Of a DNA stretch of 34,792 nt, positions 21,353 to 29,660 are shown piece after piece. The first letter of the stretch is position 1. The number at the start of each line of letters is the position of its first letter. Where the stretch lies: contig JAUIFS010000004.1 of assembly GCA_030430425.1 (NCBI GenBank), positions 1 through 34,792 on the forward strand, given 5' to 3'. The position numbers and the translations under genes are program-made. Under the pieces are notes generated by a model. The model was not told the origin of the DNA. It searched no databases and was given only the letters and a program-made list of their open reading frames with translations. This DNA comes from a bacterium. Its GTDB lineage: Bacteria; Patescibacteriota; Minisyncoccia; Phycocordibacterales; UBA918.

Positions 21353-23704
21353 CTAGCGTCCGAGTATCACACTCAACTGTGCTTGCAATGCAGCAACAAG
21401 TTGCAGTAACGACTGAATTTGTTTCAGTATCTCTGCACGTGTTTCTGCGTCAAGAGTAGATGATTGTGACGCTTTTGCAATAAATGCATCGGCAACGTAT
21501 CCATCAACACCGCGGTCGAAGTCTACGTATACCCAGTCGTATCCATTCTTCGTAGTGGTATTGCTAAGATCACTTTCACCATAGCTTCCCTTCAGCTGGG
21601 TACCTACTTGTGTACCATATGCAGCATTTCGTACACGAAGATTGTCGGTGGTGTATACACGAACTTTGTTGCTTGTAACTACTTCACCATCGTCGTCGAT
21701 ATCTTCTTCAGAAGATGAATTGTCTTCTTCCTCCTCAGAAGATCCATTGTCTTCTTCCTCTTCTTCAGTTGGAGTAGTGTCTTCCTCTTCTTCGTCTTCA
21801 GCGTCAGGTACTGTATCAGTCGTTTCTTCACCATAGAGTGCAAGTTCCATTGCCTGTACCTTTCCTGATCCGCTGGTTCCTTGTACGGTGATCCGTACGT
21901 AACGTGCAACTTCGTCATCAAGGTTTCGTGCGTACCACTTGTCTCCATATGCGCTTGCATTAGTGAAGACTTCTTCCCATGTACCATTTGATCGCTTCAC
22001 TTCCAGTGACCATGACTTCGTGTGCCAGGTACCATTAGTGTCTCCGAAGATCTTTGCTTCCGAGAGTTCGTATGTATCTTCAAGATCAAACTCTACCCAG
22101 AATACTTCACCAGTATCTGTTCCGGTTGAACATCCGAGTTCAAGGCCGGTGCAGCCATCGAAGAGATTTGCTGCTTCATGGTTGTTTGCGAAGTTGTTTG
22201 AAGTTGCCTTGATGTTATTTGCAGAAATAATTGAGTTAGGGTCTGCAGTTTCTTCTTCCTCAGGTTCTGGTTCGGGTTCTGGTTCAGGCTCTGGTTCGGG
22301 TTCTGGTTCTGGTTCAGGCTCTGGTTCTGGTTCAGGAGTTGGATCTGGATCAGAAATAGCAACCGGAGAACCAAAGATTGATGAGAGGCTCATAATGTCT
22401 TTGTAGCTCGCAAGACTAGACCCTGCTGGGCTGTTTCCTAAAGGACCGTTTGATTTAATTTCAAAGTCATGATAGTTATCCGCAGGAAACTTCGCAGCAA
22501 TGTTAAAGACTGAACTGTATTCTGAGTCTGCAACTGTTTCATTGCCTGAGAATGTCCACCCATCCTTGCCGCTCATACCGTTGTGCGTAATATTGTTGCG
22601 CACCGTTACATCTTTTGCATCTGAGGCAATAAGAATTTTAGGAATGGTAATTCCTGTAGTTTTTTCTCGCGGCACACGAATAAGTGTGTTGTTTTCAACC
22701 GTTAAGCCGTCAACATACGCAATACTAATACCGTGAGTATGAGCATTGAAGATGAGGTTGTTGCGTATCACAATATTGTGATGCTCTGCAGCAGCAATAC
22801 CACTTTTTCCATCTGTCCCAGCAAATACAACTTGTGCATAGTCTCCTTCTCCCATGTCAAAGACGTTGTTTTCAATACGAACATTCTTTGATCCAACTCC
22901 ACTAGCACGCATGATCTGGAGCATGTCTCGGTGGTCACCTGATCCTGCAAGTCCTCCGAAATTGTGTAGGAAATTTTCTGACACTTCTAGACCATCAATG
23001 TTTCCGAAACCAAATCCATCTGAACGAATGTGGTATACATTGTTTCCAGTGATAGTTATATCAGTACTGCCCCCACCAGCATTGAGCCCTTTCCACCATT
23101 TACGAATAACATTATTCTCAATAGTGACATTATGAGCATTCGTAATATGTATACCTCTTCCATATCCAGTTCCTTCTGAACTAAAATCACCATCGAAAAT
23201 AGAGTTTTTAAAAGTAATATTTTCACTACTATTGACACCAAATCGGTTTACAGCATGTCCGTCACCGTTTGTATATATGTAATCGAAATACAAACTGTCT
23301 AAAACTACATTTTTAGCATTTCGAACTGATGCTCGTGTAAATACAGCAGGATTATCGGGATCAGCTGACTTAATGGTCACCACGCTTGAAAAATTCTTCA
23401 AGCTTGGCATCTCACCATAACTCCCCGGCTCCAACAAAATGGACTCTCCTCCTGTAGCAGCTGCAATGGCATCTGCTAGCTCACTACTATTTGACACCGT
23501 GGTTACCGTTGCTCCCAGTACCTGTCCACCGTTTGTTTCTTGAAACTCAGTAAGTACAGCACGAAGTTCTGAGAGTACTGACTGCAGTTCTGCATGTGCA
23601 GTAGTTGCTGCAGATGCAGGGGTACCGGTGTACAAAAATGCCGCACCCATACACAGCATGAGGCATGTTTTTGCAATGGTTGAATAAATGTTTGTGATAC
23701 GCAT
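21353..23704 (-). CDS. Large secreted beta-helix surface protein with F5/8C and SH3-like domains
   Basis: 783 residues. Order: signal peptide (1-33); a coiled segment; a right-handed parallel beta-helix (about 70-450) with repeated patterns such as I-T-I-T-G-N-N-V and V-T-I-E-N-N-V-I; a P-E repeat linker (453-485); an F5/8 type C (discoidin-like) domain (490-627) with N-L-F-D-G-C and V-R-I-T-V-Q-G; an acidic linker (630-675); an SH3-like domain (680-745) with N-L-R-V-R-N; a C-terminal coil with Q-S-L-L-Q-L-V-A-A-L-Q-A-Q-L. Beta-helix and F5/8C domains commonly bind or cleave polysaccharides, so glycan binding at the cell surface is likely. It is inserted between rpsJ and rplC, with terminators on both sides. 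Stop is TAG. Confidence 0.9.
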   Translation of the reverse strand: MRITNIYSTIAKTCLMLCMGAAFLYTGTPASAATTAHAELQSVLSELRAVLTEFQETNGGQVLGATVTTVSNSSELADAIAAATGGESILLEPGSYGEMPSLKNFSSVVTIKSADPDNPAVFTRASVRNAKNVVLDSLYFDYIYTNGDGHAVNRFGVNSSENITFKNSIFDGDFSSEGTGYGRGIHITNAHNVTIENNVIRKWWKGLNAGGGSTDITITGNNVYHIRSDGFGFGNIDGLEVSENFLHNFGGLAGSGDHRDMLQIMRASGVGSKNVRIENNVFDMGEGDYAQVVFAGTDGKSGIAAAEHHNIVIRNNLIFNAHTHGISIAYVDGLTVENNTLIRVPREKTTGITIPKILIASDAKDVTVRNNITHNGMSGKDGWTFSGNETVADSEYSSVFNIAAKFPADNYHDFEIKSNGPLGNSPAGSSLASYKDIMSLSSIFGSPVAISDPDPTPEPEPEPEPEPEPEPEPEPEPEPEPEEEETADPNSIISANNIKATSNNFANNHEAANLFDGCTGLELGCSTGTDTGEVFWVEFDLEDTYELSEAKIFGDTNGTWHTKSWSLEVKRSNGTWEEVFTNASAYGDKWYARNLDDEVARYVRITVQGTSGSGKVQAMELALYGEETTDTVPDAEDEEEEDTTPTEEEEEDNGSSEEEEDNSSSEEDIDDDGEVVTSNKVRVYTTDNLRVRNAAYGTQVGTQLKGSYGESDLSNTTTKNGYDWVYVDFDRGVDGYVADAFIAKASQSSTLDAETRAEILKQIQSLLQLVAALQAQLSVILGR
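22250..22348 (-). repeat. P-E repeat tract in the surface-protein gene
   Basis: About 15 tandem 6-base units coding Pro-Glu (plus-strand reading TTCAGG/TTCGGG/TTCTGG variants). It encodes a stiff linker between the beta-helix and F5/8C domains. Tracts like this vary in unit number between strains. Confidence 0.8.
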
Positions 23705-23714
23705 GATAATTTTG

Positions 23715-23799
23715 ATTATGTATATGAAAAAGGCAGCCGCAAAGAACGGCTACCTCCTGTTGGTTTTAGTATATCCTGTTTTAAAAAAAAGGGGGGGGG
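23715..23799 (-). promoter_or_regulatory. Homopolymer-containing regulatory region of the surface-protein gene
   Basis: Nine C and eight T in a row, then 9 bases, then TATACT. The T8 and the next nine bases make exactly the 17-base spacer, so the -35 position falls in the C-run. A hairpin followed by TTTTT could end this transcript early. A nearer box, CATAAT with TTGCGG 16 bases upstream, could start the main mRNA about four bases before the ATG. Confidence 0.4.
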
Positions 23800-23820
23800 T
23801 TGTGGTGTGGATGGGTGGGG

Positions 23821-23861
23821 ATAACAAAAAACTGTCAGCAAAGCCGACAGTTTTTTGTTAT
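23821..23861. terminator. Terminator after rpsJ
   Basis: ATAACAAAAAACTGTC and its exact complement (16 bp) around a 9-base loop, with T-runs on the minus strand. It ends the tuf-rpsJ transcript before the surface-protein gene. Confidence 0.8.
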
Positions 23862-24026
23862 AGAGAGACTATTGACTACTACCAAGCGACCCCGGCAAAA
23901 TGAATACAGCTTTAGCTATATTCATTTCCGAGTGAGCCCAGATAGAAAGAAATCTCTGATTTCTTTACTTTCAAGCGAGCGAGTAGATAGAAGTTTATTT
24001 TTATCTACAAGCGAGCATAGAAAGCC

Positions 24027-24380
24027 TTACATCATCTTCACGTCGATGTTCACACCAGACGGAAGCGAGAGGTTTGTGAGCGCTTCTACCACTTTCGCAC
24101 TCGGATTCATGATGTCGATAACACGCTTATGCAAACGCATCTCGTATTGTTCTCGCGCATCCTTGTGCACGAATGATGAACGATTCACCGTGTATTTCTT
24201 GATTTCAGTTGGAAGCGGGATCGGTCCCACCACAGTAGCGTCAAAACGCATTGCAGTGTCAATGATCTGCTTTACTGACTGGTCAAGAATCTTGTGCTCA
24301 TATGCACGAACACGGATTCGTAGCTTCTGGATTTCTCCAGATGGCGCTTTCTTAGTCTCTTTTTTTGATTCTGTTGTCAT
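24027..24380 (-). CDS. rpsJ: 30S ribosomal protein S10
   Basis: 117 residues. L-R-I-R-V-R-A-Y-E-H-K-I-L-D, V-V-G-P-I-P-L-P-T and the C-terminal L-P-S-G-V-N-I-D-V-K identify S10 (NusE). About 18 extra polar residues precede the core (M-T-T-E-S-K-K-E-T-K-K). It starts 26 bases after the tuf stop, in the usual tuf-rpsJ order, but rplC does not follow. Confidence 0.97.
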   Translation of the reverse strand: MTTESKKETKKAPSGEIQKLRIRVRAYEHKILDQSVKQIIDTAMRFDATVVGPIPLPTEIKKYTVNRSSFVHKDAREQYEMRLHKRVIDIMNPSAKVVEALTNLSLPSGVNIDVKMM

Positions 24381-24406
24381 AGTTCTCTCAAATTAGCCGT
24401 GTGTGC

Positions 24407-25600
24407 TTACGCAACGATCTTAGTTACGACACCAGCACCTACAGTCTTACCACCTTCACGGATAGCGAAGTTAGTTTGATCTTCAAGTGCTACCGGAGCT
24501 ACAAGCTTGATCTTGAATGTAGCAGTGTCACCCGGCATAACCATTTCAGTTCCTTCAGCCAGTGTTACGTCACCTGTTACATCGGTAGTTCGGATGTAGA
24601 ACTGTGGCTTGTAACCTGAGAAGAATGGAGTGTGACGTCCACCTTCTTCCTTTGAAAGTACGTATACTTCAGCTTCGAATTCTGTGTGTGGTGTTACAGA
24701 TCCCTTCGCTGCAAGTACCTGCCCTCGGTGTACGTCTTCCTTCTTTGTTCCTCGAAGAAGTACCCCAGCGTTGTCTCCAGCCTGTGCTGAATCAAGCTGT
24801 TTGTTGAACATTTCTACTCCCGTAACAGTTGTTTGCGTTGTGTCCTTGATACCAACGATATCAATTTCTTCACCAACTTTTACTGAACCTCGTTCTACAC
24901 GTCCAGTTACCACTGTACCTCGTCCTTCAATTGAGAAGATGTCCTCAACGGGCATAAGGAATGGCTTGTCTAGTTCACGTTCTGGTAGTGGGAAGTACTC
25001 ATCCATTGCGTCAGCAAGTGCAATAATCTTGTCTGCCCACTCACCTCCTGAAGGATTTTCAAGAGCCTGGAGTGCTGAACCTTGGATAACAGGAGCGTTT
25101 TCTCCATCAAATCCATTATCAGTAAGCATTTCTCGTAGCTCTTCTTCTACGAGCATAAGCATTTCTTCGTCGTCTACCATGTCGCACTTGTTCATAAATA
25201 CGATCATCTTTGGTACACCAACCTGCTTTGCAAGAAGTACGGGCTCTCGAGTCTGAGGCATTGCACCGTCTGTTGCAGCAACCACAAGTACCGCACCGTC
25301 CATCTGTGCAGCACCCGTAATCATGTTCTTAATGTAGTCCGCGTGACCTGGCGCATCGATGTGTGCGTAGTGTCGATTTGGAGTCTCGTACTCTGAGTGA
25401 GATAGAGAAATAGTAATACCACGCGCCTTTTCTTCTGGCGCCTTGTCAATATCTTCTACAGCTTTAAGGTTTGCTGAGTAACCGTCGCCTTTCGCAGCGA
25501 GTACGTTTAGGATCGCAGCAGTAAGCGTAGTCTTACCGTGGTCAACGTGACCAATAGTACCTACGTTAATGTGTGCTTTTGACCGATCAAATTCTGCCAT
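24407..25600 (-). CDS. tuf: Elongation factor Tu
   Basis: 397 residues from ATG 25600 ([14 protein letters not shown]). The longer open frame to 25690 adds residues without similarity. GTPase motifs [17 protein letters not shown] and N-K-C-D are present, with domains II and III complete. EF-Tu brings aminoacyl-tRNA to the ribosome. The leader carries a large hairpin at 25680-25736 and the gene probably shares a transcript with rpsJ. Confidence 0.99.
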   Translation of the reverse strand: MAEFDRSKAHINVGTIGHVDHGKTTLTAAILNVLAAKGDGYSANLKAVEDIDKAPEEKARGITISLSHSEYETPNRHYAHIDAPGHADYIKNMITGAAQMDGAVLVVAATDGAMPQTREPVLLAKQVGVPKMIVFMNKCDMVDDEEMLMLVEEELREMLTDNGFDGENAPVIQGSALQALENPSGGEWADKIIALADAMDEYFPLPERELDKPFLMPVEDIFSIEGRGTVVTGRVERGSVKVGEEIDIVGIKDTTQTTVTGVEMFNKQLDSAQAGDNAGVLLRGTKKEDVHRGQVLAAKGSVTPHTEFEAEVYVLSKEEGGRHTPFFSGYKPQFYIRTTDVTGDVTLAEGTEMVMPGDTATFKIKLVAPVALEDQTNFAIREGGKTVGAGVVTKIVA

Positions 25601-25679
25601 AATAGTTAGAATTAACGTTATTAAATAAATATACCGCACACGGCTGCTTCCTATTTCAATATAAAAATAAAAAGCTTCT

Positions 25680-25736
25680 CTTGAGTACAAACGTAGTGCC
25701 GCGAGAACAATGTCGCGCTACGTTCATACACTCAAG
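25680..25736. repeat. Hairpin in the tuf leader
   Basis: CTTGAGT/ACTCAAG, AACGTAG/CTACGTT and CGCGA/TCGCG pair in register around the loop GAACAATG or similar. In RNA it would be a stem of about 20 bp, 80 bases before the tuf ATG. No U-run follows. Confidence 0.55.
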
Positions 25737-25753
25737 GTAAGTGTAAAGGAGCA

Positions 25754-25759
25754 AGTATA
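25754..25759 (-). promoter_or_regulatory. Probable -10 box of tuf
   Basis: TATACT on the minus strand between the upstream terminator 25830-25885 and the tuf leader hairpin. No good -35 partner was found, so the call rests on position and the hexamer alone. Confidence 0.35.
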
Positions 25760-25829
25760 TGATGCCCCACTACAAACTAAAAGCAGTAGCGGTGGAGCAA
25801 TACTACCAGAGTGATTAGTTTTTGCAAGC

Positions 25830-25885
25830 GGATCACACATACAAAAACAACTCCCTTAGGGAAGTTGTTTTTGTATGTGTGATCC
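25830..25885. terminator. Very long terminator hairpin after the 25893-26240 gene
   Basis: A 23-bp perfect stem (left arm starts GGATCACACATACAAAAACA) with an inner CCC/GGG, beginning 7 bases after the stop codon. It isolates tuf from the exported-protein operon. Confidence 0.75.
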
Positions 25886-25892
25886 TAGAGTT

Positions 25893-26240
25893 TTACACCC
25901 CTGATGCTTCAGACATTTCTTCCATTTTTGCCCTGATTGCAGCCTCTTCTTCGGGAGTATACTCAATCACCTCATCATTCATCTGCTGCATTATTTCGAG
26001 TGTTTCTTCGGATGGTTCTGCGTGACCATCTTCATGCATTGCTTTCGCTTGTGCATGTATACTCAATTCTTCATCTACCTCTGTTTCTGAAACAACTTCA
26101 GCTTCTTGGTCTACCACTTCTTCAGAAGGCTGTTGTATGCTAGAACGAACAAGCGACACACCGATTGCCAATGCCACAACAATAGCAACAGCAACAATAC
26201 CTATCAGTAGCAAGAATATTTTTTCTTTAGTACTGTTCAT
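25893..26240 (-). CDS. Membrane-anchored acidic protein, unknown
   Basis: 115 residues. One N-terminal membrane helix (residues 8-30, I-F-L-L-L-I-G-I-V-A-V-A-I-V-V-A-L), then a strongly acidic tail rich in E with S-E-E-V-V-D-Q-E-A-E-V and E-Y-T-P-E-E-E-A-A-I. N-terminal lysines fit an N-in/C-out anchor, which would place the acidic part outside the cell. No family recognised. It starts 2 bases after the stop of 26243-27148, so both form one operon. Confidence 0.7.
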   Translation of the reverse strand: MNSTKEKIFLLLIGIVAVAIVVALAIGVSLVRSSIQQPSEEVVDQEAEVVSETEVDEELSIHAQAKAMHEDGHAEPSEETLEIMQQMNDEVIEYTPEEEAAIRAKMEEMSEASGV

Positions 26241-26242
26241 AA

Positions 26243-27148
26243 TTAAGATTCAAATATTTTAGGAATAAGTTTAATAGTGACTGAATCAACTTCAACTTCT
26301 GAACCGTCTGACAAAAGTGTGCAGTACAGTGTAAATGTTGACCCTGTAGAAGTGATTGGACTTGAAGTCTCACCAGCATTGTTCAATCCTGTCCAAGAAT
26401 CGTTTGGACCTTCTACCCGACAGTCGCTGTACATTCCAGGGAATGCCTCCCAGCTTACTGTCACCGTATCATCACGCTGTACCAGCCCCGGAGTAACGGA
26501 GAAATCTGTATTTGCCGGTTCACACATTTTTGTAGTAAACGAGCACATTTCGCCTGGATCACAAGCAGTATTTGTAGTTCGACACCATACGTCGGTTCCC
26601 TCTACTCCAAGGTAATCTGCAGTACACTGCACATCAGCAACACATGGTCGATCATAATTTACTGCTGAAAAATTAGTCCACCCCATCACCATATCGCTCC
26701 AGGCGTATGATCCACTCTGGAATGTTCCTGCAGTGTTTACTGCGATACCATACGCGGGTGAACCGGTCTGGTTATCACTACTCAAAGAAAGCCAGCCATC
26801 CCAGCCATCTCCGTAATTTAAGGCACGTCCCCATCCTGAGAATGCATTGGTGTCAAAATCAATACGTGCGGTACACGAACCAGACGGACATCCAGAAAGA
26901 CCTCCGAACTGAATCCAGCCAATGTGTTCACTCCATGCATATCCGGTGAGCGTACCATCAGTCTGAATCGCTGCACCACTTGTTGGCACATTAAATGAGA
27001 TCCAGCCAATATTGCCACTCCATGCGTATCCGCTGAGGTTAGCAGGGCTTGAGAATGTTTGTGCACTACTTACAAATGGAAGCAGTATCGCTACGAGTAA
27101 AAAGAAAAGTGTGACAAAAAAACTTTGTCGATAAACAGTTATATTCAT
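26243..27148 (-). CDS. Exported protein with G-Y-A-W-S...I-G-W repeats
   Basis: 301 residues from ATG 27148 (M-N-I-T-V-Y-R-Q-S-F). Signal peptide 1-29 (cleavage near S-S-A-Q). Four related units follow: G-Y-A-W-S-G-N-I-G-W-I-S-F (40-52), G-Y-A-W-S-E-H-I-G-W-I-Q-F (69-81), a G-W-D-G-W-L-S-L-S unit near 115-123, and Y-A-W-S-D-M-V-M-G-W-T-N-F (148-160). A cysteine-rich stretch (about 169-218) and a beta-sandwich-like end complete it. This repeat is common in Parcubacteria secreted proteins of unknown role. The upstream open frame to 27196 is rejected because TACAAT lies exactly six bases before 27148. Confidence 0.8.
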   Translation of the reverse strand: MNITVYRQSFFVTLFFLLVAILLPFVSSAQTFSSPANLSGYAWSGNIGWISFNVPTSGAAIQTDGTLTGYAWSEHIGWIQFGGLSGCPSGSCTARIDFDTNAFSGWGRALNYGDGWDGWLSLSSDNQTGSPAYGIAVNTAGTFQSGSYAWSDMVMGWTNFSAVNYDRPCVADVQCTADYLGVEGTDVWCRTTNTACDPGEMCSFTTKMCEPANTDFSVTPGLVQRDDTVTVSWEAFPGMYSDCRVEGPNDSWTGLNNAGETSSPITSTGSTFTLYCTLLSDGSEVEVDSVTIKLIPKIFES

Positions 27149-27160
27149 ACCTAAATTGTA
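27149..27160 (-). promoter_or_regulatory. Leaderless promoter (-10) of the exported operon
   Basis: TACAAT, six bases (TTAGGT), ATG on the minus strand, identical in hexamer and spacing to the site before 17182-17748. Confidence 0.55.
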
Positions 27161-27190
27161 CCTAACAAAACGAAGATAAAATTGACTTGT

Positions 27191-27231
27191 ACACAAAAGA
27201 CCGGCGAGCTATGCTCGCCGGTCTTTTGTGT
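27191..27231. terminator. Terminator after fusA
   Basis: A perfect 18-bp stem (ACACAAAAGACCGGCGAG) with loop CTATG, 15 bases after the fusA stop. It shares the AAGACCGGC core with the hairpin after rplB. Confidence 0.85.
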
Positions 27232-27246
27232 TTTCCAAGAGTAATA

Positions 27247-29418
27247 TTATTCTGTTTCAGTATCTTTTACCCCTCGGTTTTTCTTGATCTCGTCAGCAAC
27301 GTTTGGTGGTACCACAGCGTAGTGATCGAACTCCATGGTCATAGATGCTCGTCCCTGTGTCATAGACCGTAGTGTGTTGGTGTACCCAAACATTTCCGAT
27401 AGTGGAATCTTTGCATTAACAATAGTCTTTCCACCAATCTCTTCTGTTGCTTCAAGTGTTCCGCGCTTAGAAGAAATATTTCCTTGAATATCACCCATGT
27501 ACTCTTCTGGAGTGCGTACTTCAACCTTCATCACTGGCTCAAGAATCACTGCGTTCGCTCGAACTGCTGCTTCCTTAAAGGCATTGATACCTGCAAGTTT
27601 GAAAGCAATTTCAGATGAGTCAACATCGTGGAACGATCCGTCGTAGAGCTCTACAGACACATCTTCCATTTTGTATCCTGCAACCTGACCTCGCGCCATC
27701 GCTTCCTTACATCCCTTCATTACCGCTGGAATGTATTCCTGTGGAATCGCTCCACCCTTGATTGAGTTGATGAACTCAAAGTGTTCTTCTCGCGTTACAT
27801 TCTTTGCCGATTCTTCACCTTCTGCAAGCGGTTCAAGTGGTTTAATGCGAATCTTCACGTGACCATACTGTCCACGTCCACCTGACTGTTTGATGTACTT
27901 GTGTTCCGCCTCAGCTTCTCGCTGAATTGTTTCTCGATATGCTACCTGTGGTTGTCCGATGTTTGCTTCAACACCAAACTCTCGCTTCATACGATCAACC
28001 AGAATGTCGAGGTGCAACTCACCCATACCTGCAATAATGGTTTCGAGTGTTTCTTCGTCAGTTGACACTACGAATGTAGGGTCTTCATCAGACAGTCGCT
28101 TCAGCGCAACACCCATCTTTTCTTGGTCATTCTTTGTCTTAGGTTCTACCCGTACCGCAACCACTGGCGCTGGGAATGTAATTGTTTCAAGAAGGATTGG
28201 TGCATCCACGTCACACAGTGTATGCGAAGTTTTTACTTCTTTAATACCTACCGCTGCAGCAATTTCTCCTGCGTACACTTCTTCAACCTCTTCTCGCTTG
28301 TCAGCCATCAATCGCACAATTCGTCCGATTCGTTCCTTGTTCCCTGTTGAAGCGTTCATGATGTATGTTCCTGATTTCACCACACCTGAATACACGCGGA
28401 AGAATGCGAGCTGACCTACAAACTTATCGTCTTGGAGTTTAAATACAAGTGACGCCATTCCTTCTTCATCAGATGGCTTCCGTGTTACGACTGTCTCTTC
28501 ATCTCGCGGATCCGTTCCTTCTACATCAGGAAGATCAAGTGGTGACGGGAGGTAGTCAACCACAGCATCGAGTACGAGCTGTACACCAATGTTCTGCAAC
28601 GCAGTACCAGTCATCACGGGGAAGATTTCATTTGCAAGTACTGCTTTTCGTAGCGTCGTCTTCAACTGTTCCACTGATGGTTCTTCACCACCAAGGTATG
28701 CTTCCATGAGCGCGTCATCATGTTCAACAACTCGCTCGATAAGCTCAGCACGTCGTGCTTCAGCTTCAGCCTTAAATGCTTCTGGGATGTCTTCTTCAAC
28801 TACATCCATCCCCATTTGTCCTGAGAAGGTGGAGGACTTCATCGTGATAAGGTCAACTACTCCCTTCATATCGTTCTCAGCCCCCATTGGGATCTGGATC
28901 CGACATGCTTTCTTTGAAAGTCGGTCTTCAATAGACTTCACTGCTGCGTCATAGTCAGCTCCAAGTTTGTCCATCTTGTTTACGAAACAGATTCGTGGAA
29001 CGTTTGCTTCGTCAGCATACCCCCAGTTTGTTTCAGTTTGTGGCTCTACACCTGCAGCACCATCAAACACCACAACAGCACCGTCAAGCACACGCATCGA
29101 TCGCTTTACCTCTGCCGTAAAGTCGATGTGTCCTGGTGTATCAATAATGTTAAAGGTGAACTGCTTGTCTTTGTTTGTTCGATCAGTTTCAAGCGTTTTA
29201 GCCCAGTTACAAGAAATCGCAGCTGCAGTAATGGTAATACCGCGCTCTCGCTCCTGATCCATCCAGTCAGTTACGGTTGCACCATCGTGAACCTCACCGA
29301 TCTTGTGACTCATACCTGTGTAAAACAGAATACGTTCTGAAGTTGTTGTTTTTCCTGCGTCTACGTGTGCAACGATACCGAAGTTACGTAGTCGCTCGAG
29401 TGGAAATGCTCGTGCCAT
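27247..29418 (-). CDS. fusA: Elongation factor G
   Basis: 723 residues. F-G-I-V-A-H-V-D-A-G-K-T-T (P-loop), D-T-P-G-H-I-D-F and N-K-M-D-K-L-G-A-D are present, followed by domains II-V. EF-G drives translocation and, with RRF, ribosome recycling. The N-terminus M-A-R-A-F-P-L-E-R-L-R-N-F-G is normal. It has its own promoter and an 87-base leader; rpsL and rpsG, its usual upstream partners, are not in the window. Confidence 0.99.
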   Translation of the reverse strand: MARAFPLERLRNFGIVAHVDAGKTTTSERILFYTGMSHKIGEVHDGATVTDWMDQERERGITITAAAISCNWAKTLETDRTNKDKQFTFNIIDTPGHIDFTAEVKRSMRVLDGAVVVFDGAAGVEPQTETNWGYADEANVPRICFVNKMDKLGADYDAAVKSIEDRLSKKACRIQIPMGAENDMKGVVDLITMKSSTFSGQMGMDVVEEDIPEAFKAEAEARRAELIERVVEHDDALMEAYLGGEEPSVEQLKTTLRKAVLANEIFPVMTGTALQNIGVQLVLDAVVDYLPSPLDLPDVEGTDPRDEETVVTRKPSDEEGMASLVFKLQDDKFVGQLAFFRVYSGVVKSGTYIMNASTGNKERIGRIVRLMADKREEVEEVYAGEIAAAVGIKEVKTSHTLCDVDAPILLETITFPAPVVAVRVEPKTKNDQEKMGVALKRLSDEDPTFVVSTDEETLETIIAGMGELHLDILVDRMKREFGVEANIGQPQVAYRETIQREAEAEHKYIKQSGGRGQYGHVKIRIKPLEPLAEGEESAKNVTREEHFEFINSIKGGAIPQEYIPAVMKGCKEAMARGQVAGYKMEDVSVELYDGSFHDVDSSEIAFKLAGINAFKEAAVRANAVILEPVMKVEVRTPEEYMGDIQGNISSKRGTLEATEEIGGKTIVNAKIPLSEMFGYTNTLRSMTQGRASMTMEFDHYAVVPPNVADEIKKNRGVKDTETE

Positions 29419-29511
29419 AATAATTGTTACTTATATATGTATAAATCCTCCCTATTAGAGCTGCGCAGCAGCTGAGAATAGAAAACCGCCCCGACAGGGC
29501 TAAGCGCGGAT

Positions 29512-29540
29512 ACTATACTGTATTTACACCTCCATCGCAA
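29512..29540 (-). promoter_or_regulatory. Promoter of fusA
   Basis: TTGCGA, 17 bases, TATAGT on the minus strand, matching consensus in four and five of six bases. The leader contains the hairpin AGCTGC...GCAGCT and the string AGGGAGG upstream of the ATG. Confidence 0.6.
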
Positions 29541-29660
29541 TAGCTATTACAAATATTTTAGATACCGCCACGCTGATACTTCCCTATCTACCACAAAAAA
29601 TATGACCGCTAGTTGCGTATTTCTTTTTTCTGAAAAAGAGGTATATTGCGCTATATACAC

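Larger units (their letters stand above)
23705..24026 (-). other. Spacer between rpsJ and the surface-protein gene
   Basis: 322 bases. On the minus strand: small hairpins near 23890-24010 with two CAAGCGAGC repeats, the rpsJ terminator 23821-23861, a C9T8 tract (23783-23799) followed by TATACT (23768-23773), a hairpin with U-run (AGGTAGCCG/CGGCTGCCT then TTTTTC, about 23730-23758) and a second -10-like box CATAAT at 23715-23720 just before the ATG. Confidence 0.55.

Noticed and set aside
25601-25690. N-terminal extension of EF-Tu (30 codons upstream of 25600)
   Set aside because: The extra residues have no similarity to EF-Tu, and the normal start M-A-E-F is at 25600.
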